In this document: positions 43,587 to 52,439 of the stretch, one piece after another
Layout: each line of letters opens with the position of its first letter
How positions within the stretch are numbered: position 1 is the stretch's first letter
From: Massilia varians
Lineage (GTDB): Bacteria; Pseudomonadota; Gammaproteobacteria; Burkholderiales; Burkholderiaceae_D
Length of the DNA stretch: 64,000 bases
Direction of reading: 5' to 3'
Assembly: GCF_027923905.1 (NCBI RefSeq)
Contig: NZ_AP026966.1
Span: 2,667,001-2,731,000, forward strand
Translations under genes and position numbers: made by a program
The notes under the pieces: model-generated
What the model was told of the DNA's origin: nothing
The model's database searches: none
The model's input: the letters and a program-made list of their open reading frames with translations, nothing else

Positions 43587-45608
43587 ATGGCCATCCACTT
43601 GCGTTACCAAATCTGCATCGCGCTCGCCCCGGCGCTTCTCAGCCTTTCCGTGCCGGCCGCCGCGGCCCCGAAGGCGCCCGCCGCCGGCACCACCGCGCAT
43701 CTCGCCGTGCTGGAAACGACCGACCTGCATTCGAACCTGGTCGGCTACGACTACTACAAGCTGGCGCCCGAGCCCTCGCACGGCCTCGACCGCACCGCCA
43801 CGCTGATCCAGCAGGCGCGCAAGGAATTCCCGAATACCTTCCTGCTCGACAATGGCGACACCATCCAGGGTACCGCGCTGGCCGATTACCAGGCGCTGGT
43901 CAAACCGCTGCGCTGCGACGAAACCCTCGGCATCTACAAGGTGATGAATGCGCTGAAGTATGACGGCGCGGGCGTCGGCAACCACGAATTCAACTACGGA
44001 CTCGGTTTCCTCAATCAGGTCACCGGCAACCGCTTCCAGGTGGACGGCATCGACCAGCCAACGCGCTGCGCCGGCCCGGCTTTCCCCATGGTGCTGGCGA
44101 ACGTCTACAGCGCCAAGACCAAAAAGCCGCTGTTCAGCCCTTATGCGATCGTCGACAAGGAAGTCAGCGCGATCGATGCCAGGGGCAAGCCGGTCAAGGC
44201 CATCGTGCGGGTCGGCATCATCAGCTTCACGCCGCCGACCATCATGGAATGGGACAAGCGCTGGCTCGAAGGCCGCGTCTACACCACCGGCGTGCGCGAG
44301 GCCGCGCAGAAGTACGTGCCCGAGATGCGCAAGAAGGGCGCCGACCTGGTCATCGCGATCTCGCACGGCGGCCTGGATGCCAGCCCGTACACGCCGGCCA
44401 TGGAAAACGCCAACTGGTACCTGGCCAAGGTGGACGGCATCGACGCCATGCTGCTGGGCCACTCGCACCAGCTGTTCCCGAATGCCAATAGCACCGCGCC
44501 GCAGTTCGACCTGCCGGGCGTGGACAAGGCAAAGGGCCTGGTGCACGGCGTGCCGACCGTGATGGCCAACCTGTGGGGCAAGCACCTGGGCGTGATCGGC
44601 CTGCACCTGAAGCACGACGGCAAGCGCTGGATCGTCGAGAAGGACAAGACACGGGTCGAAGCGCGCGCGGCGCAGACTGGGGCCAAGACCTGGGTCGAGG
44701 CCGATCCGGCCGTCATGGCCCTGGTGAAGGAGGAGCACGAGGCGACCATCCGTTACGTGAAGACGCCGGTCGGCTCGACCTCCTTCCGCATGTCGAGCTA
44801 TTTCGCCGACGTCGGCGACATCTCGGCGCTGCAGGTCGTCAACCAGGCCCAGACCGACTACGTGCGCAAGTACGTGGCCGCCAACCTGCCGCAGTACCAG
44901 GACCTGCCGGTGCTGTCGGTGACGGCGCCCTTCAAGAGCGGCAATGCCGGCCCGGCCGATTACACCGACGTCGAGGCGGGCGACCTGGCCCTGAACAATG
45001 CCGCCGACCTCTACCTGTACCCGAACTCGCTGTACGCGGTAAAGGTGGACGGCGCAGGGCTGAAGGCCTGGCTGGAAAAGGCGGCGCAGCGCTTCCATAC
45101 CATCGACCCGGCCAAGCGAGAACCGCAGGCGCTGGTCAACCCGGCGACGCCCAGCTATAACTTCGACACCATCACCTCGCCGGACGTCTCCTACGAGATC
45201 GACGTGACGCGCGCCCCGGGCGAACGGATCCGCAATCTGACCTGGCGCGGCAAGCCGGTGGCGGCGCAGCAGGAATTCCTGGTCGCCACCAACAACTACC
45301 GCGCCAGCGGCGGCGGCCACTTCCCGGGCCTGGACGGCAGCAGGACCGTGATCGCCTCGCCCGACAACAACCGCGACCTCCTGATCGCCTACGTGCGCGC
45401 AGCGAAGAAGCTGACGCGTGAGGCCAATGCATCGGCGCGCAGCTGGCGCTTCACGCCCGTGAAGACAGCGGGGCCTGTTGTGTTCTCGTCGGCGCCGGGC
45501 ATGGTCGGGCTGGCGCGCGAGGCCGGAGTGGGCAATGTCACCCAGATCGCGGACGACGACGGCCGCGGCAAGGGCACGGCGCTGTACGCGATCGACCTGT
45601 CGCAATGA
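43587..45608 (+). CDS. cpdB: 2',3'-cyclic-nucleotide 2'-phosphodiesterase/3'-nucleotidase
   Basis: A periplasmic enzyme for nucleotide scavenging. The precursor is 673 residues with a signal peptide (IALAPALLSLSVPAAAA). The metallophosphoesterase domain has TTDLHSN, LLDNGDTIQG, GNHEFNYG, ISHGGLD and GHSHQLF metal ligands. The C-terminal 5'-nucleotidase domain includes NAADLYLYPNSLYAVKVDG. I start at ATG 43587 because it gives a normal signal peptide; no strong ribosome-binding site is seen. The stop overlaps the next start by 4 nt. Confidence 0.92.
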   Translation: MAIHLRYQICIALAPALLSLSVPAAAAPKAPAAGTTAHLAVLETTDLHSNLVGYDYYKLAPEPSHGLDRTATLIQQARKEFPNTFLLDNGDTIQGTALADYQALVKPLRCDETLGIYKVMNALKYDGAGVGNHEFNYGLGFLNQVTGNRFQVDGIDQPTRCAGPAFPMVLANVYSAKTKKPLFSPYAIVDKEVSAIDARGKPVKAIVRVGIISFTPPTIMEWDKRWLEGRVYTTGVREAAQKYVPEMRKKGADLVIAISHGGLDASPYTPAMENANWYLAKVDGIDAMLLGHSHQLFPNANSTAPQFDLPGVDKAKGLVHGVPTVMANLWGKHLGVIGLHLKHDGKRWIVEKDKTRVEARAAQTGAKTWVEADPAVMALVKEEHEATIRYVKTPVGSTSFRMSSYFADVGDISALQVVNQAQTDYVRKYVAANLPQYQDLPVLSVTAPFKSGNAGPADYTDVEAGDLALNNAADLYLYPNSLYAVKVDGAGLKAWLEKAAQRFHTIDPAKREPQALVNPATPSYNFDTITSPDVSYEIDVTRAPGERIRNLTWRGKPVAAQQEFLVATNNYRASGGGHFPGLDGSRTVIASPDNNRDLLIAYVRAAKKLTREANASARSWRFTPVKTAGPVVFSSAPGMVGLAREAGVGNVTQIADDDGRGKGTALYAIDLSQ

Positions 45609-45994
45609 AGCGCCTCATGGTAGCGGCCCTGGCGGCCGCCCTGCTGGCCCAGCCGGCCCTGGCCCAGCATGGGGACGAGGCCGATATCGCCCTGCGGCGC
45701 GGCATGATGCATCGCGACGGCGGCGATGCGGCGCTGGCCGCGCACTGGCTGGGCGTGGCTGCGGCGCGCGGGGTGCCGGAGGCGATGTTCCTGCTGGCGA
45801 ACATGCTGATCGAGGGCGACGGCGTGCCGAAGGACGAGGCGGCCGCGCGGCGCTGGCTGGAAGCGGCCACGCAACTGGATTATCCGGAGGCCTGGCAGCA
45901 GCTGGGGATGATGGAACAGGATCCGGAGAAGGCGGCGCAGTATTTCCGGCGGGCGGCGCATGCGCTCACGCACCGCGCCGAGGGCAAGCGCTAG
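45605..45994 (+). CDS. Sel1-repeat periplasmic protein
   Basis: A 129-residue precursor with a signal peptide (AALAAALLAQPALAQ). It has two to three Sel1/TPR-like units (AAHWLGVAAARGVPEAMFLLANML, ARRWLEAATQLDYPEAWQQLGMM). These usually mediate protein-protein contacts. The ATGA overlap with cpdB shows translational coupling; a role with CpdB is only inferred. Confidence 0.82.
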   Translation: MKRLMVAALAAALLAQPALAQHGDEADIALRRGMMHRDGGDAALAAHWLGVAAARGVPEAMFLLANMLIEGDGVPKDEAAARRWLEAATQLDYPEAWQQLGMMEQDPEKAAQYFRRAAHALTHRAEGKR

Positions 45995-46009
45995 GACGGC
46001 GCACCCCGA

Positions 46010-46330
46010 TCAATGCAGCTGTTTCTTCTCCGGCTGCACCAGCACGAAAGGACTCACCACCGACGCCCACAGCGTCGCGTCGGACTGGGTCCAGGTTTGC
46101 GCCTGCAGGTCGCTGACCTTGGCCACCGTGCCCGCAGTCATCCACTTCATGATGCTGTCCTTGTCGTCGTGCGCGATGCGCAGGGCGACCTCGATCAGGT
46201 CCAGTTCCTCGCTCACGTAGATCACCGAACCGCTGGCGAAATGGCGCTCCAGTTCGCTCCATTTGACGCGGCCGGTTTCGCGGTTGATCTTGTCGTGCAG
46301 CTCGGTGTCTTTTTCGGGATTGGTCTTCAT
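46010..46330 (-). CDS. DUF2288 family protein
   Basis: A 106-residue protein matching DUF2288: INRETGRVKWSELERHFASGSVIYVSEELDLIEVA and VAKVSDLQAQTW. It is cytoplasmic, with unknown function. It is encoded on the same strand as the RES/Xre pair and 12 nt downstream of it, possibly on the same transcript. Confidence 0.82.
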   Translation of the reverse strand: MKTNPEKDTELHDKINRETGRVKWSELERHFASGSVIYVSEELDLIEVALRIAHDDKDSIMKWMTAGTVAKVSDLQAQTWTQSDATLWASVVSPFVLVQPEKKQLH

Positions 46331-46342
46331 ATTCTTCGATTG

Positions 46343-47023
46343 CTAGGTGATCTCGACCGTCGGTTGCGGCGAACCTGCCCATGTTAACCGATAGGTCTGC
46401 GCCTTGCGCACATTGCCCACCAGTGCGGGGCGAAAACAGGCGAGGTTGGTGCCCTTCGGGTCGCGCACGCTCGGATAGAGGATGCCCATCGAATCCCGTT
46501 CCAACAGCTCGGCGGCCAGCGCCTGCGAGGCGATGTAGCTGTCCGGATCCAAGCAGGCTTGATAGGCATCGGCGCCGCGCAGGTCGTGAAAGCCGGCGCT
46601 GAAGTCGGCCAGCAGCATCTGGTAGCTGACGCTGTCGTCGAAGCGCCTGATTTCGGCATACTCGACCGTCTTGTGGAAGATGACTTCCGCCAGGGCGGTC
46701 TCGGCCGCGAAGGCGCAATACCAGGCGCCGCGTTCGCCGTCGTTGAAACGGCTGCCTTCCGGGCGCGCATAGGTGAAGGCCGCGTTGATGATGCGGAAAT
46801 TCGGAACCCCGAACACCAGTTCGTCCATCCCGATGCCCGGCAGCAGGCCGGACTCGCCGCGCAGGCGCTCGTTGGTGGCGTTGTCGAGGTCGAACAGGTC
46901 GCGCAGGACCTCGTCGTTCTCGGCCAGCGGCGCCAGCACGGAATCCTCGACGTCGGCGAAGCGCGACGGGATCAGGCGGCAGGTGTCGAACTGGCGCAGC
47001 TGGGTAATTTTAAGCAGCGGCAA
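46343..47023 (-). CDS. RES domain toxin (NAD+ phosphorylase type)
   Basis: A 226-residue RES-domain protein. Conserved polar residues are in SRFNDGERGAWYCAFAAETALAEVIFH (Arg, Tyr, Glu of the RES fold), with Ser in the later region GILYPSVRDPKGTNLACF. RES toxins (Res, MbcT) degrade NAD+ and arrest growth. No ATG fits. TTG 47023 lies 9 nt after a GGAGG formed by the antitoxin's last codons and starts 2 nt after its stop. The antitoxin is immediately upstream. Confidence 0.85.
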   Translation of the reverse strand: MPLLKITQLRQFDTCRLIPSRFADVEDSVLAPLAENDEVLRDLFDLDNATNERLRGESGLLPGIGMDELVFGVPNFRIINAAFTYARPEGSRFNDGERGAWYCAFAAETALAEVIFHKTVEYAEIRRFDDSVSYQMLLADFSAGFHDLRGADAYQACLDPDSYIASQALAAELLERDSMGILYPSVRDPKGTNLACFRPALVGNVRKAQTYRLTWAGSPQPTVEIT

Positions 47024-47025
47024 GG

Positions 47026-47466
47026 TCAGAGACCTCCGCGGCGTGCGTCCAGCAGCTTGCGCACCGTCTGCATGGCGATCAGGCCGCCGGCCAGCATGTA
47101 GGCCAGCGGGCTGCGGCCGGCGAACACCGGATTGGTATTGGGCAGATGCACCCATTCGTCGGCGAGCTTGTCGCCATACAGGATATGCAGGGCCTTGTAG
47201 ATGCCCAGCAGGTAGGAGATCCGGGTGATGCGGTCGACCTCGAGTACCCGGTCCGGGTTCTTCTTCCAGTCGTAATAGGAGGACGAGGAGAGGCCGCCGA
47301 GCAGCTCGCGCGCATCGTCGTCGCGCACCTGCCAGGCCCCCGCCAGCTTGAAGAAACCTTTCAGGGCCGAGCGCGACAGGCGCTCGCGCTCGGTCCGTGA
47401 ATTCAGGTCGACCAGGGTCGCCGGTTCGAAACGGCTTTTTGGGTAGGAGTAGGCTAGGCTCATCAT
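47026..47466 (-). CDS. Xre/MbcA/ParS-type antitoxin
   Basis: A 146-residue antitoxin for the adjacent RES toxin. It has an Xre-like DNA-binding segment (~25-75, RSALKGFFKLAGAWQVRDDDARELLGGLSSSSYYDW, split by family convention) and a C-terminal DUF2384 (MbcA/ParS) domain (RITRISYLLGIYKALHILYG, WVHLPNTNPVFAGRSPLAYM) that blocks the toxin active site. ATG 47463 is as likely as 47466 because of its better distance to GGAGA. It probably represses its own promoter. Confidence 0.9.
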   Translation of the reverse strand: MMSLAYSYPKSRFEPATLVDLNSRTERERLSRSALKGFFKLAGAWQVRDDDARELLGGLSSSSYYDWKKNPDRVLEVDRITRISYLLGIYKALHILYGDKLADEWVHLPNTNPVFAGRSPLAYMLAGGLIAMQTVRKLLDARRGGL

Positions 47467-47486
47467 AATTCTCCGTAATTGGATTC

Positions 47487-47505
47487 CTTATACTCCGATT
47501 TCGGA
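47487..47505 (-). promoter_or_regulatory. Promoter/operator of the RES-Xre operon
   Basis: The palindrome TCCGA-TT-TCGGA (47494-47505) sits directly upstream of a TATAAG -10 (minus strand, 47492-47487), ~20 bp before the antitoxin start. The position between the -35 and -10 fits autorepression. Confidence 0.5.
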
Positions 47506-47616
47506 CCGATGGCAACTGCTGGTTGTCAGCCTTGCGCGACCGTGACAGAATTATTGATCTTGCTGTATAGAAAAAAGCTTAATAAAAGCCCGTACGACAG
47601 TTCAGGAGACACCTAG

Positions 47617-48084
47617 ATGCGCCTGCGTTCGCTATCCCTTCTTGCTGCATGCCTGATGCTGGCCGCCGCGGCCGCAAGTTCCGGCACCTACGCCCGCGAT
47701 TCGAACAGCGAGTTGAAACGTCAGGTCATGGAAGCGGAACGCCGGTTCGCCGCCACCATGAAGGCGCGCGATTTCGAGGCCTTCAAGCGCCATATCGCGG
47801 ACGAGGCGATCTTCTTCGGTGCGGAGGGGCCGCTACGCGGCAAGGGAGCGATCGCCAGGGGCTGGCGCCAGTACTACGACAAGCCGCAGGCGCCGTTCTC
47901 CTGGGAGCCGGAAGAGGTGGAAGTGGTTGATTCGGGCACGCTGGCCTACAGCGGCGGGCCGATCTACAACGCGGCCGGCCAGCGCATCGGCCGCTTCAAT
48001 TCGATCTGGCGCCTGAAGGCGCCGGGGCAGTGGGAAATCGTCTTCGACCGCGGCTCGAACTTCGTGCCGCCCGCAAAAAAATAA
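47617..48084 (+). CDS. DUF4440/SnoaL-like secreted protein
   Basis: A 155-residue precursor with a signal peptide (SLLAACLMLAAAAASSGTYA). The rest is an NTF2-like fold of the DUF4440 type (LKRQVMEAERRFAATMKARDFEAFKRHIADEAIFFG, split: helices then FSWEPEEVEVVDSGTLAYS and WEIVFDRGSNF). The pocket may bind a small ligand; the role is unknown. The ATG has an AGGAGA site. Confidence 0.82.
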   Translation: MRLRSLSLLAACLMLAAAAASSGTYARDSNSELKRQVMEAERRFAATMKARDFEAFKRHIADEAIFFGAEGPLRGKGAIARGWRQYYDKPQAPFSWEPEEVEVVDSGTLAYSGGPIYNAAGQRIGRFNSIWRLKAPGQWEIVFDRGSNFVPPAKK

Positions 48085-48089
48085 CACCC

Positions 48090-48173
48090 GGGGTCAGGTT
48101 GACATTTGGACACGAGCTCGAGCGTTACACGATGGTACTGCTCAGCCCGTGTCTGAATGTCAGACCTGACCCC
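48090..48173. repeat. REP-like long palindrome
   Basis: Arms 48090-48114 and 48148-48173 are near-perfect inverted copies of GGGGTCAGGTCTGACATTC...ACACG, with a few mismatches and one indel around a 33-nt loop. It lies between convergent genes and may also act as a terminator. From memory, GGGGTCAGGTCTGACATT elements are scattered in many Oxalobacteraceae genomes. Confidence 0.75.
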
Positions 48174-48182
48174 ATCGTTTAA

Positions 48183-49886
48183 TCACGCAGGCTCGGCGTG
48201 CTCGACCAGCAGCTGCACCTTGGTCACGCCGTTGTACTCGTTCGCATCCAGCCGGAACGCGACCCGGGCCCGCTCCGGCAGGCTGTCGGCATGCCCGAAC
48301 CAGATCGCGTCGTAGCGGCGGCCGTTCTTTTCCAGCAGCAGCTTGAGGTGGCGCTCCTTCAGGATGCGCTGGCTTACCACCCGGAACTCGTCGCAGAATA
48401 CCGGCGGCGCGAAGCCCTGGCCCCAGACCTGGCCGTCCATCTCCTCGATGAAGCCGGTGCAGTAGAACTCGTCCTCGAGCGGGCCGTCGGTTTCGATGAT
48501 GCGTTCCAGTTGCGCCTCGGTCAGCCAGGCCTTGCCGACCGCCTCGAAGGCCTGCTGGAAGCTGTCGAAGTGGTCGGCGCGGATGGACAGGCCGGCCGCC
48601 ATTGCGTGGCCGCCGAACTTGTCGATGAGGCCGGGCACGCGCTTGGACACCAGGTCGAGCGCGTCTCGCAGGTGAAAGCCCGGGATCGAGCGGCCCGAGC
48701 CCTTGATCCAGCCGTCACCGGCCGGGGCGAAGGTGATGGTCGGCCGGTAGAACTTTTCCTTCAGGCGCGAGGCGACGATGCCGATCACGCCCTGGTGCCA
48801 GCCTTCGTCGAACACGCTGATCGTGCTGGATCCCGAGGGCTCGAAGCTGTCCAGGTGGAGCAGGGCGGTGTCCTGCATCTCGGCCTCGATCTCGCGCCGC
48901 TTCAGATTGATCTCGTTGAGCTGCTGGGCAATCGCCCAGGCGCGACCGACGTCGTCCGTCACCAGGCACTCGATCCCGAGCGACATGTCTTCCAGCCGGC
49001 CGGCGGCGTTCAGGCGCGGACCCAGCGCGAAGCCGAGATCGAAGGGCGAGGCGCAGCGCGCCTCGCGGCCCGCCACCCGGAACAGGGCCGCCACGCCGGC
49101 ATGCATGCGGCCCGCGCGCATGCGCTTGATGCCCTGCGCGACCAGGATGCGGTTGTTGGCGTCGAGCCTGACCACGTCGGCCACCGTGCCCAGCGCCACC
49201 AGGTCGAGCAGGCTGTCGAGCTTGGGCTGGGTCTGGGCGTCGAACACGCCGCGCCGGCGCAGTTCGGCCCGCAGCGCCAGCAGCACGTAGAACACCACGC
49301 CGACGCCGGCCAGGTGCTTGCTGGGGAAGCCGCACTCGGGCTGGTTCGGGTTGACGATCACGCGCGCTGGCGGCAAGGCGTCGCCCGGCAGGTGGTGGTC
49401 GGTGACCACGACTTCGATGCCGCGCCGGTTGGCTTCCAGAACGCCATCGATGCTGGCGATGCCGTTGTCGACCGTGATGATGATGTCGGGCGACTTCTCG
49501 CGGGCCGTCAGCTCGACGATCTCGGGCGTCAGGCCGTAGCCGTACTCGAAGCGGTTCGGGACGATGTAGTCGACCTGCGCGCCCATCATGCGCAGGCCGC
49601 GCAGGGCGACCGCGCAGGCGGTGGCGCCGTCGCAGTCGTAGTCGGCGACGATGGTCATGCGCTTGCCGGCTGCGATGGAGTCAGCCAGGAAGCTGGCGGC
49701 CGCTTCGATGTGTTTCAGGCCGCCGGGCGGCACCAGGGCCGCCAGCTCGCTGGAGAGCTCGCGCACGTCGAGCAGGCCACGCGCCGCGTAGATGCGCGCG
49801 AGGACCGGATGGACCCCGCCCTGGCGCAGCATCTCGGAGGTGCGGAAAGGACAGGGGCGGGTGGTGATACGGGTTGCAATGCTCAA
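48183..49886 (-). CDS. recJ: Single-stranded-DNA-specific exonuclease RecJ
   Basis: A 5'-3' ssDNA exonuclease in recombination and mismatch repair. The protein is 567 residues. The DHH domain has VADYDCDGATA, ITVDNGI and VVTDHHLPG; the DHHA1 domain has GPRLNAAGRLEDM and GRSIPGFHLRDAL with GGHAMAAG; a C-terminal OB-like domain follows. The start is TTG 49886 (MSIATRITTRPCPF), only 7 nt from the upstream gene's stop, so the two are coupled. Confidence 0.95.
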   Translation of the reverse strand: MSIATRITTRPCPFRTSEMLRQGGVHPVLARIYAARGLLDVRELSSELAALVPPGGLKHIEAAASFLADSIAAGKRMTIVADYDCDGATACAVALRGLRMMGAQVDYIVPNRFEYGYGLTPEIVELTAREKSPDIIITVDNGIASIDGVLEANRRGIEVVVTDHHLPGDALPPARVIVNPNQPECGFPSKHLAGVGVVFYVLLALRAELRRRGVFDAQTQPKLDSLLDLVALGTVADVVRLDANNRILVAQGIKRMRAGRMHAGVAALFRVAGREARCASPFDLGFALGPRLNAAGRLEDMSLGIECLVTDDVGRAWAIAQQLNEINLKRREIEAEMQDTALLHLDSFEPSGSSTISVFDEGWHQGVIGIVASRLKEKFYRPTITFAPAGDGWIKGSGRSIPGFHLRDALDLVSKRVPGLIDKFGGHAMAAGLSIRADHFDSFQQAFEAVGKAWLTEAQLERIIETDGPLEDEFYCTGFIEEMDGQVWGQGFAPPVFCDEFRVVSQRILKERHLKLLLEKNGRRYDAIWFGHADSLPERARVAFRLDANEYNGVTKVQLLVEHAEPA

Positions 49887-49893
49887 AATAGGC

Positions 49894-50910
49894 TCAACTC
49901 AATCGTTCCAGGGTCGGCCGGCGCCAGAATTTGCGCTGGGCCATGGCGGTCGTGGTGAATTCGGCAAGGGTCTCGCGGTTGCTCAGGACCAGCTTGAGCT
50001 CCTTCATGCGGCCTTGCACCAGCGCCGCATGCAACGGCGCGAACAGTTTTTCTTCCAGGTGCTGGACTTGCTGCACCCAGGTGCCCCAGTCGGAGGCGAT
50101 GGCGGCGTCCGCCAGGTGGCCCACGACGAGCAGGCCGTCCTGCGCCAGCGCCCCGTCCAGGCCGTCGAGCGATGCGAGGGCTTCGCTGGACAGGCCGCGG
50201 ACCCATCCGGGCACGCCGATGCTGGCCACCCGGCCGGCCGCACGCGTCGCGTCGCTGGCAGCGCCCCACAGCCAGAAGGAGTTTACGCCAGGGAGGCGGC
50301 GCGCCTCGCGCGCGGCGTTCACCGGGTGGGTATGCCACAGCATCTGCACTTCGTTCTGCAGCCGGCGCAGGGGCAGGGCCTGCTTCCCGCGCGGGACGAA
50401 GTCGCTCAGGTCCATGCCCACCACCGTGTCCGGGGTGGCGGCCTCGATGCCGGTCCAGTCGTCGGCGCGCAGGAACCAGGTCTGGGCATCGCCGTACAGC
50501 AGCGGATGGCCAATCTCCTCGCACAGCGGACGGGCCGCCTGGTACAGGGCGCGGCTTTCATCCTCGCTTAAGCCTAGATGGCGCAGGTCGGCCATCATCG
50601 AATGGCTGCGCGCGATCTGGATGTGGGCCGGGTTGACGATATACCAGGTGCCGCCCGCCGGATCGAGGCCGAAGCCGCGCATGGCGGCGGCGGCGAAGGC
50701 CGGCAGGCCCTCCGGCGACAGCCCGAGCGTCCGGGCCAGCCACTGTTCGTGCGGCAGGGCGCGTGCGGTATCCAGGGCGGCCTTGCGTTCGAAGGCGCTG
50801 GTACGGGACAGTAGGGCGGCCAGCGCCGGGGTCTGCAGGGCACGGACCAGGTCGGACGCGAATTCGGGAAGCGGCAGCAGGTGGGGCAGGACAAGCGTAA
50901 TGTGCGACAT
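49894..50910 (-). CDS. Conserved protein upstream of recJ
   Basis: A 338-residue cytoplasmic protein without transmembrane segments. Recognisable stretches are HITLVLPHLLPLPE at the start, GGTWYIVNPAHIQIARSHSMM, LWHTHPVNAAREARRLPGVNSFWLWG and GRMKELKLVLSNRETLAEF. Similar proteins beside recJ in other betaproteobacteria are sometimes labelled phosphoglycerate mutase-like, but I see no phosphatase or mutase signature and treat the function as unknown. It is coupled to recJ. Confidence 0.7.
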   Translation of the reverse strand: MSHITLVLPHLLPLPEFASDLVRALQTPALAALLSRTSAFERKAALDTARALPHEQWLARTLGLSPEGLPAFAAAAMRGFGLDPAGGTWYIVNPAHIQIARSHSMMADLRHLGLSEDESRALYQAARPLCEEIGHPLLYGDAQTWFLRADDWTGIEAATPDTVVGMDLSDFVPRGKQALPLRRLQNEVQMLWHTHPVNAAREARRLPGVNSFWLWGAASDATRAAGRVASIGVPGWVRGLSSEALASLDGLDGALAQDGLLVVGHLADAAIASDWGTWVQQVQHLEEKLFAPLHAALVQGRMKELKLVLSNRETLAEFTTTAMAQRKFWRRPTLERLS

Positions 50911-51066
50911 ACCGCTATTTTAGGGCAAATACGCGTGCAGCGAATGGCCATGCAGCGGCCGCGTCCCGCGCTCGCCACACGCGAGATGATTTCTTTTGCG
51001 CCATAAAAGTCCGATGTCTGGCACACTCACGGGTTGGCAAACCAATAACGCAGATTAACGGATTTC

Positions 51067-52347
51067 ATGAGCATCACCCACAAGCTGCCTTACGAATGGC
51101 AGGTCGGCCTGCGCTACACCCGCGCCGGCAAGCGTAGCGGGCGCAACAGCTTCATTTCCTTCATCTCGATGGCCTCGGTGGCCGGCATCGCGCTCGGCGT
51201 GGCCGCGCTGATCGTGGTGCTGTCGGTGATGAACGGCTTCCAGAAGGAGGTGACCGCGCGCATGCTGTCGGTGCTGGCCCACGTGGAGGTGTTCGACGCG
51301 CGCGGCGAGATGCCGGGCTGGCGCACTTCCATCCAGGAAGCGCTGCGCAATCCGGAAGTGCGCGCCGCCGCGCCCTTCGCCGAGACCCAGGCCATGCTGC
51401 TGAGCGACGGCGTGATGAAGCCGGTGCTGCTGCGCGGGATCGACCCGGCCCAGGAGGTGAAGGTGTCGGATGTGTCGAAGCACATGCGCGAAGGGCGTTT
51501 CGACAGCTTGCAGCCGGGTTCGTACAACGTGATCATCGGCCGCGCGCTGGCCAAGTCGCTCGACGTCGGCGTGGGCGACCGGGTGACGCTCCTGATGGCT
51601 GCCACCCCGGCGCAGGCGCAAGGGCCGGCCCAGGGCGGCGCGCTGCCGCGTACCCGGCCGCTGACCGTGAGCGGCATCTTCGAGGCCGGCCATTTCGAGT
51701 TCGATTCCGCGCTGGCCTTCGCCAACATAGAGGACGCCCAGGCGCTGGCCGGCGTCTCGGCGCCGGCGGGCATCCGCCTGCGCCTGGCCGACATGGACCA
51801 GGCGCCGCGGGTGGCGAGCGAGCTGCATGGCAGCATGTCGGGCGAACTGTTCATCCGCGACTGGTCCAAGGTCAACGCGATCTGGTTCGCCGCCGTGGAA
51901 TCGCAGAAGCGCATGATGTTCATCATCCTGACCATGATCGTGGCGGTGGCGGCGTTCAACCTGGTCTCCACCCTGGTCATGACGGTGCGCGACAAGCAGT
52001 CCGACATCGCCATCCTGCGCACCCTGGGCGCCTCGCCGCGCTCGGTGATGACGATCTTCATGGTGCAGGGCACCCTGGTGGGCGTGCTCGGCGCCGGGCT
52101 GGGCGTGGCGCTCGGCGTGGCGGTGGCCCTCAACATCGACGTCATCGTGCCCTTCATCGAGCGGCTGTTCCAGGTGCAGTTCCTGTCGCAGGAGGTCTAC
52201 CTGATCAGCGAGATCCCCTCGCAGCTGCGCTGGGGCGACGTCGGCTGGATCGGCGGCGTGGCCGTGCTGCTGGCCTTCGTGGCGACCCTGTACCCGAGCT
52301 GGTCGGCGGCGCGCGTGAAGCCGGCCGAGGCCCTCAGGTATGAATGA
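51067..52347 (+). CDS. lolC: Lipoprotein-releasing permease LolC/E, copy 1
   Basis: A 426-residue inner-membrane permease of the LolCDE complex that extracts outer-membrane lipoproteins for LolA. It has one N-terminal transmembrane helix ([19 protein letters not shown]), a large periplasmic domain (~45-265) and three C-terminal helices ([52 protein letters not shown]). The end PAEALRYE is typical. It is followed by a paralogue at 52440 and by lolD. Confidence 0.93.
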   Translation: MSITHKLPYEWQVGLRYTRAGKRSGRNSFISFISMASVAGIALGVAALIVVLSVMNGFQKEVTARMLSVLAHVEVFDARGEMPGWRTSIQEALRNPEVRAAAPFAETQAMLLSDGVMKPVLLRGIDPAQEVKVSDVSKHMREGRFDSLQPGSYNVIIGRALAKSLDVGVGDRVTLLMAATPAQAQGPAQGGALPRTRPLTVSGIFEAGHFEFDSALAFANIEDAQALAGVSAPAGIRLRLADMDQAPRVASELHGSMSGELFIRDWSKVNAIWFAAVESQKRMMFIILTMIVAVAAFNLVSTLVMTVRDKQSDIAILRTLGASPRSVMTIFMVQGTLVGVLGAGLGVALGVAVALNIDVIVPFIERLFQVQFLSQEVYLISEIPSQLRWGDVGWIGGVAVLLAFVATLYPSWSAARVKPAEALRYE

Positions 52348-52439
52348 GTACGAATGAGGATGCCGCACTTGACGATGACAACCTGGCCACCCATGTGCCT
52401 CCTGTGGCACACTGCGGCCTCGCAACGACGACCCAGAAC

